Source of the DNA: Flammula alnicola
Taxonomy: Eukaryota > Basidiomycota > Agaricomycetes > Agaricales > Strophariaceae
Assembly: GCA_015499995.1 (NCBI GenBank)
Contig: JADNRV010000002.1
Coordinates: forward strand, 1,240,001 to 1,304,000
Length of the DNA: 64,000 bases
Reading direction: 5' to 3'
The translations under genes were made by a program, and so were the position numbers. Each line of letters begins with the position of its first letter. Position 1 is the first letter of the stretch. Shown one piece after another: positions 60,901-64,000 of the stretch. A model generated the notes under the pieces. The model was not told the DNA's origin. It made no database searches and was given only the letters and a program-made list of their open reading frames with translations.

Positions 60901-61090
60901 TCACCACTTCGCTGAAGGAACGCGCAAGTGGGGAGCTGTCGGCTTTCTCATCTTCATCCAGTGCCGTGAGTTCCGAATCACTGGTGCTGTGATCCGAGTT
61001 ACTCGGCACTGATCCGGCATGCTGTGGAGCGATTACATCCGCCACGGCAGCCGGTACAGTCACGTTGCTTCGCAAAATGCGGGTAGACAT
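54962..61090 (-). CDS. Retrotransposon Gag-protease-RT-RNase H polyprotein
   Basis: A 2,042-codon frame starting 154 bp inside the 5' LTR. Residues about 435-510 hold a Gag core (F-F-K-K-L-F-N-H-C-F-P, F-F-D-G-L-R-P-E-L). A CCHC knuckle (C-F-V-C-K-E-T-G-H-V-S-R-Q-C) lies near 625-640. A segment of roughly 450 residues with no retroviral motif follows. The aspartic protease has A-L-L-D-S-G-S near 1240. RT has V-Y-L-D-D-I-V-V-Y-S near 1558. RNase H has V-V-T-D-G-C-L-T-G near 1712, and W-Y-T-D-H-K-G-L and S-D-A-L-S-R end that domain near 1823. A charged Ala/Lys/Arg-rich stretch of about 200 residues follows before the frame closes. Confidence 0.93.
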   Translation of the reverse strand: MSTRILRSNVTVPAAVADVIAPQHAGSVPSNSDHSTSDSELTALDEDEKADSSPLARSFSEVVMPRHLRKATPTVEETPDDLESNQEALWKETPEFATPVADPGWIPVSRSKNRKGNKIPESSPRISKINFPIERKFLPATLLPEVINRAENAMSISDRQKIARRKSAMELAASDSDSESLSAGPSNLEKGKGIDPREWGNIELIDGGLEAQKDALLNYERLNSPSELSLSGPEAEDPESDRNKVLSEELASVRAELAAQAEAAKERLRELEAVVKTLKYREIATTSEIKPVIAELQAPAKRIKSDRKASEPVSQIAPKSYLGKAFKRLSRGPSKKDFSSSSGGDTPDGSTNSDSSSDDSETEEDDLGKKKSKSSKLKCSLKPIPPATYNGAPIMKDFHQFMTDGTAYVDEGRVEKNRKVFVLSRFLKGRAWDFYVQEVAVNPYKWRLEKFFKKLFNHCFPADFKSQQRLVLNRTFQNEKPVKEFSYELKELFSIIGDISRSEQARRFFDGLRPELQSDLVKNDYNKETSSLKEMLVRCEKTEKANLLENKRGYRKDQNSKSSGPTLQKSTQKFNSRDRVPEREPNRQRGDRNDRRDEKAIAQPGHERRAELSQKEKNELLAAGKCFVCKETGHVSRQCPKTLNMRSKFKDKAPGVSLAQIDIPKGPGSLSATTEYLSLGNVELNQVRIGRRAKKAAEKAARLQKFKSKRLMGKPIDTALNRLLASHALTVNGTIVELDFEGRELETDPYLIEAKISLEEVIWRARIPLPIEWLLNPEFQPLAHIGEILGAEERWNNRIGDPLRLQVMDLMEAAGVEPRDQATGPGRFTVYREADSMCVYDASWDFTVSVGFSDLQNPTWDMAGHYNQKRKESYNDLLGVLNDEPFPYAIRKTRDTSVMMYRCEERDLLIYDRGDCFEVVDRRRIGEKTVAYPLVPGKTPSGILIKTIAREWLKERGETPYIQGQHRGAMGDALGAWAAYVLWMHGEYYGDDVDDPENLAKDRFCVYQVDDEHHVVVDSRPDTEPLLIPSCILANPEFCLPLWYDNELRKNGGQDEPALCTRWTRNMGEALVEGSLSAIRDGAEIDFAPREEPLTAVRRGEWIHFVVKTTEGTSECWLGVERLQNHKFNVYNWLMKQVHSRLDSRGNTGGGPDDPGDPKIDYLGHDHDHDQSKPDAGTKPKTDDPDQDQNQTLNVCGVQVKSGTYAALQRNAASTRDFERKIPKPLVVVVKIEGQPARALLDSGSLGDFMSTALADQLRVKRTELEKQIPLHLAVQGSRSKISHGTTCGFTYQKIREQRYFDIINLSNYDLILGTPFLFQYKVTMGLNDSRVIIGSDTALPIVGPNVTTLSSRAMDMSDEAVDRARAELMKYALPLCGKAMNTPLPPLRAINHTIPLIDEKLIYPWRPSRCPEALRPQWVEKRNAYLKTGRWKITSSGNTVPMLCVKKVGKPANDPQLRTLVDLRARNKNTVKVSSPLPDMDGILRRVAKGAFRSIIDGQDAYEQIRIIDEHVERSSVTTPDGNMVSLVIQIGDCNAPATYQALMNYLFSPYLGQFMDVYLDDIVVYSETLDEHVKHIKIIIDILKRERLYLSEKKLHILCKEMKVLGRVIDDQGIRMDPAKVDSVVNWKTPTNRDLLRGFVGSVVYLGGDLPGIMVPMAVLNNVTGDTVPFRWGFTEQRAFQDIKKIVHEMKEHRRVPLDYSKGAPPINVVTDGCLTGIAGVVSQGEDFRTAKVAAFYSAKLNPAQQNYPVHEIEMLGGVETMLRHRDILQGASFRWYTDHKGLIHLLEQKNLSGRQARWLEKISEFDFEVIYVPGAENILSDALSRMYSNDAPGTVRARSEYTYYDNSDNDALGLHRISMPVVVGNEARADARPRRACRDQTSDNAYRRRAGGAQPSVMGAPGAAASTRAATKTVRKQVRKKATATAVVEAPLSAAEEVREKPVLTKESPADTAPKARRGRKKAAPAESGRPETSKEIAARLKDLVILKGPREVVPDSPVPETRNDETTSDGNNCGVAETVRVEGIDVEKAIRGLYRETG

Positions 61091-61244
61091 GAAAGCAGAA
61101 GGATTATTTTTGAAGAAAAAATTTGGAACGTACTTTGGGTTGCTAGTCTTGTCTAGGGGGTCTCGGTTGATCAGACCAAGGTGTATCCAACGACGAGCTT
61201 GAGGTTTTGTTGTTTTTTAGAGAACTTGTTGGAAGTTAAAAATA

Positions 61245-61528
61245 TGTGACAATAGCGTGACTGATGTTCTCAGTAGAGGTAGTGACACACGGAATAGCTT
61301 AGAGTCTCCGAGAGATAACTAGGGTAAAGTCTCTGTTCGAAGTAAGCTAGGTATTTTAGATAAATACATAGGGCTTTTATATGTTTTTAAAGTGGTCCGT
61401 GCTCTCTTGGATAGAACGTGAATATTGTAAGTGAAATATGAGCGGAAAGAGAGAAAACGGAACGGAAGTATATATGTGGTAAGCTAGATACGCTCGGTCC
61501 GTGTAGTGTGCGGTAGCCGACCGTCACA
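61245..61528 (-). repeat. 5' LTR (284 bp)
   Basis: Identical in sequence and length to the left LTR, so there has been no detectable divergence since insertion. It is followed outside by the TTTAA duplication. Confidence 0.95.
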
Positions 61529-61533
61529 TTTAA
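61529..61533. repeat. Target site duplication, right copy (TTTAA)
   Basis: TTTAA directly follows the right LTR and matches the copy at 52008-52012. The empty site would have carried a single TTTAA. Confidence 0.85.
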
Positions 61534-62153
61534 GTACTTACGATAAGTAGTACAGCAAGAAGTAACAGCTAAGCATTCGCGCCACAGAACTTTCTTATGT
61601 TTAAAGCACCATCAGATAATGCTATCTTATTCGTCATTGATTCATCAAGCAATGATGGTGAAGATGCAAACCTATGTTCAAACGATCTTACACTTACTAC
61701 AGTCACAATTTGCTCGCATCAACTACTGTATGTGGTGTTGCAAAGGCAACGGGCCAAGCAAAAAAGGGAACTTTTCTGGAAAAAATACTCTGGCTGATAA
61801 CTGCCTCCATGTCGCCGGCTGTGAAACTGAAAGTAAGTATCCTATTGGTTGGCCGTTGAATGTTGACCCTTCGAGATCAGAGTGTCGAGAAATGAAGTGC
61901 CTCGGACATTTGAGTACAGGACAACCCCATCCAAGTTTTTCATGACATCCGAAACGCGGCTCGCGGTGCCAGCAAAGGATATCTAAACACCCCTGTGGCG
62001 AATCGGACTGCATTTTGGGGTATGTCTGGGGTTGGGTCGTGTAATATTGATATGTGAGATAATTCTCTGTTACATTGATGTACTTGATACAGCACTCTTT
62101 AGGACCTGCATGTGCGAGTTAAGACAATCTCGTGGCAGAATAAGAAGGGAAAC
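61534..62153. other. Intergenic
   Basis: This lies between the retrotransposon and the 3' end of the YjbQ-like gene. Short open frames on both strands show no family signal. Confidence 0.35.
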
Positions 62154-63003
62154 CTACAGGATGGTTGCAACAATGCGTCGAGAATGTGGCATATGTCTAA
62201 ATTCAGTCAAATAAATCCCTAGAAATATGTAGTAGTACGTAACTCTCTCGCTTCAACTTGGAGATCAAACAACTACCCACCTTGCCAAGTGCCAAGATTT
62301 AGACGGCCATCTGTAATGGGGATTGTAATTGACGAGCCGACAAGTGATGCTTTTGTATGGGAAACTCTGGGAGCTGCGTCAGTTGAGGGTTGGAGAGAGA
62401 TTTAACTTGCTGGGTCTCACGAATCACTAGAGAAGACCTTAGCCATATTAAGGTAGTAGAGACCAAAATCTTGATTGCTCACTCTGGACCTTCATCTGTA
62501 TGGCGCCAGCTCAAGCTTTCGGGCACAATGTTATCCAATGCCATATCCATATCTGCAAAAATCAATGTTCCTCAGATGAAGAACACTAGAAACAAATATC
62601 AGGATAACTCACCTCTCCGGACATCTTACAAAAGGTGGTTGAGGTCATGTGTTCGTATCTGCCAGTGGTGAAGTTGATAAGGATATTGAGCTCATTGCTC
62701 ACCTTTATCGTAAGTTTCATTGACGGTCAAGGCTGCAGATGTATGCTGACTTTCACGGGGCTATGGGATTGAGTGCTAGTTCATTGTTTATAGTGCGCAA
62801 GAAGCCCACATAAAAAGATATAACATGCCAACCTATTACAGCGTGAAATCAGTTGGCGCCAGGCGACCATGGCCATTCAAAAGCTACAAGATGCTTGCCT
62901 TCACACCCTCGAGGCCAGTACGAATATGAGAAAGAACTTCATCTGTAACCAAATGACAGCCTTTAGACCGTTTCGCCAAAGTAAATGTACTTTGCCAGCC
63001 CAT
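62154..63003 (-). CDS. YjbQ/UPF0047 family protein (secondary thiamine-phosphate synthase fold)
   Basis: Seven exons give 135 residues, matching the usual length of about 139: 62899-63003, 62810-62832 (23 nt), 62703-62749, 62613-62624 (12 nt), 62483-62552, 62281-62366, 62154-62218. They total 408 nt and all phases agree. The protein reads [71 protein letters not shown]. His residues in Q-H-T-S and R-H-T-D-E-G match the conserved site. Intron 1 (62833-62898) has a GC donor. The family has weak thiamine-phosphate synthase activity in bacteria; its role in fungi is unknown. No single exon is long enough to be obvious as an open frame. Confidence 0.9.
62833..62898 (-). other. GC-AG intron in the YjbQ-like gene
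   Basis: The donor GCAAGC follows L-E-G-V-K, and the acceptor AATAG precedes V-G-M-L-Y-L-F. The join restores the family sequence and the 408-nt reading frame. Confidence 0.7.
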
Positions 63004-63423
63004 GATATAAGTAGTCAGTGATAGTGATTGAGATCGTGGGTGTCAGGTGTAAGAAGCAAAAGCGCACATCTCATTCAATTGTTTAATTATAGCCTACCTA
63101 AGCAACATGGCGGGTCGATTTATATGGTGCTTAGTACATCGTAAGTAGCGTATTATTTCAGGCTGCAGCACAACCACGGCTCTCTTCAAAAAGCCGTGAC
63201 CTTCTTTACTGTAAAAACTATACCCCCCCATTCTACACCAGGCTCGCAATATTCTTTAGTGCGTCCACGGCTCTTTGGAAAACCTTTTTTGTGCTGATTA
63301 ACAACAACAGCAACCTCAATCAACGGCTCCAGCGATGCAATATTCACAAAAGGTAGCAATCCAACATGGGAGAAGCGAGGTGTCTGAGGATAAGGGGCAG
63401 GCGGGTACATTCTCCTCCATTAC
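63004..63423. other. Intergenic, YjbQ promoter and CPSF30 3' UTR
   Basis: Both neighbours are on the minus strand. A 74-codon minus-strand frame (63186-63410) begins just past the CPSF30 stop and has no family match. I treat it as untranslated. Confidence 0.35.
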
Positions 63424-64000
63424 TCATTCGCCATATCTTTTGATTCGTTCGCTACCGCCTCGATTCCCAGGAACGTTGCGGTTTCGACAATGATTGGCAT
63501 AGTGCCCCTTCTCACCGCACTGGAAGACATACATGGGATGAATATAAGAACCGCATAGATGTCTTTCACTCACTTTGAAACACAGTACTTCATCCAAGTT
63601 ACGCCTGGGCGGACCCGTAAGAGTGCTATTCGGTCCTCCTGAACCAACAGGTCCACCTCCTGGTCCTCGATCGAAATCAGCATAACGTCCGTATCCCGGA
63701 GGAGGAGGGCCAAGATCTTTCGCAGAAGGTGGAGAGGGTGGATCATAGGCTTTCGGTGGAGGGAGATTTGGCTTGGGGCTGATGTGATGAAGTAATGTTA
63801 GTGGGTGGTGTCTTATTTTGGAGGATGAACAACACTTACTGGCCTCGAGGACATTCCAAGCCCAAAGGACAGAAACCAGTTAGATAGGCTTGGCATGCTA
63901 CCTTCCGTATATGCTTGCGCGGGCAATGGGGGCCTAAGCTTGTCATAAGAGAGGTCATACTAAAGATACTTGAACTTGCAACTCACCTAGTTTGCAGAAC
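63424..64000 (-). CDS. YTH1: CPSF30/Yth1 cleavage and polyadenylation factor (N-terminal part outside window)
   Basis: The zinc-finger subunit that recognises AAUAAA in pre-mRNA 3' end formation. Visible from the window edge: F-C-K-L-G-P-H-C-P-R-K-H-I-R, then the CCCH finger A-C-Q-A-Y-L-T-G-F-C-P-L-G-L-E-C-P-R-G-H-P-K. A Pro/Gly-rich linker follows, then a CCHC knuckle C-F-K-C-G-E-K-G-H-Y-A-N-H-C-R, and the end G-S-E-R-I-K-R-Y-G-E. Three introns are visible (near 63531-63575, 63781-63838, 63933-63988). The C-terminal zinc knuckle is usual for the family. Confidence 0.92.

Larger units (their letters stand above)
52013..61528 (-). mobile_element. Ty3/gypsy LTR retrotransposon with chromodomain (9,516 bp)
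   Basis: The element lies on the minus strand, flanked by two 284-bp LTRs that I read as identical and by a TTTAA direct duplication (52008-52012 and 61529-61533). Domain order is Gag zinc knuckle, protease, reverse transcriptase, RNase H, integrase, chromodomain, which is the Ty3/gypsy (chromovirus-like) order. Identical LTRs mean a recent insertion. The 5' LTR is the right-hand copy, and the element points towards the transcription factor gene. A one-base frame change divides the coding region near 54965. No canonical tRNA primer site (TGG...) lies directly after the 5' LTR. Confidence 0.97.

Overview
The window is nuclear DNA from a filamentous basidiomycete, most likely an Agaricomycete. 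Genes are densely packed on both strands and broken by many short introns (mostly about 50-75 nt). The proteins are fungal, including Zn(II)2Cys6 and Mediator families, and there is a chromodomain Ty3/gypsy element of the kind common in mushrooms. No tRNA, rRNA, CRISPR array or bacterial-type operon was seen. Exon joins were worked out by eye from splice signals, reading frame and family motifs.

Layout: 1-12.8 kb holds the 3' part of RIO2 kinase, an SPF30-like Tudor splicing factor, two divergent paralogs of an unnamed coiled-coil family, Mediator subunit 5 and a vacuolar CDF zinc transporter. 13-21 kb holds a broken fragment, a tandem repeat, eIF3h, a secreted RlpA-like barrel protein and IPI1. 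21-30 kb holds a GH5 mannanase-like enzyme, an ML-domain lipid-transfer protein, a four-helix membrane protein, two copies of a small unnamed protein and mitochondrial bL17. 30-44 kb holds an SMP-30-like enzyme, mitochondrial acyl carrier protein, uL13, a triple-KH protein, a NUFIP/Rsa1-type protein, an M16 metalloprotease and an Ngl2/Angel-type nuclease. 44-51.7 kb holds a Rho GEF, an OCIA-domain protein and a zinc-cluster regulator. 52.0-61.5 kb is one LTR retrotransposon with identical LTRs and a TTTAA target duplication. 62-64 kb holds a YjbQ/UPF0047 gene built of very small exons and the 3' part of CPSF30/Yth1.

Most genes are housekeeping (ribosome biogenesis, translation, RNA processing, transcription) and form no single pathway. 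The most notable observations are: ten one-base frame losses at C or G runs confined to the first 12 kb, which look like sequence errors; the tiny-exon YjbQ gene; four GC-AG introns; the divergent paralog pair; and a young retrotransposon with two unusual extra coding segments, inserted just upstream of a transcription factor gene.
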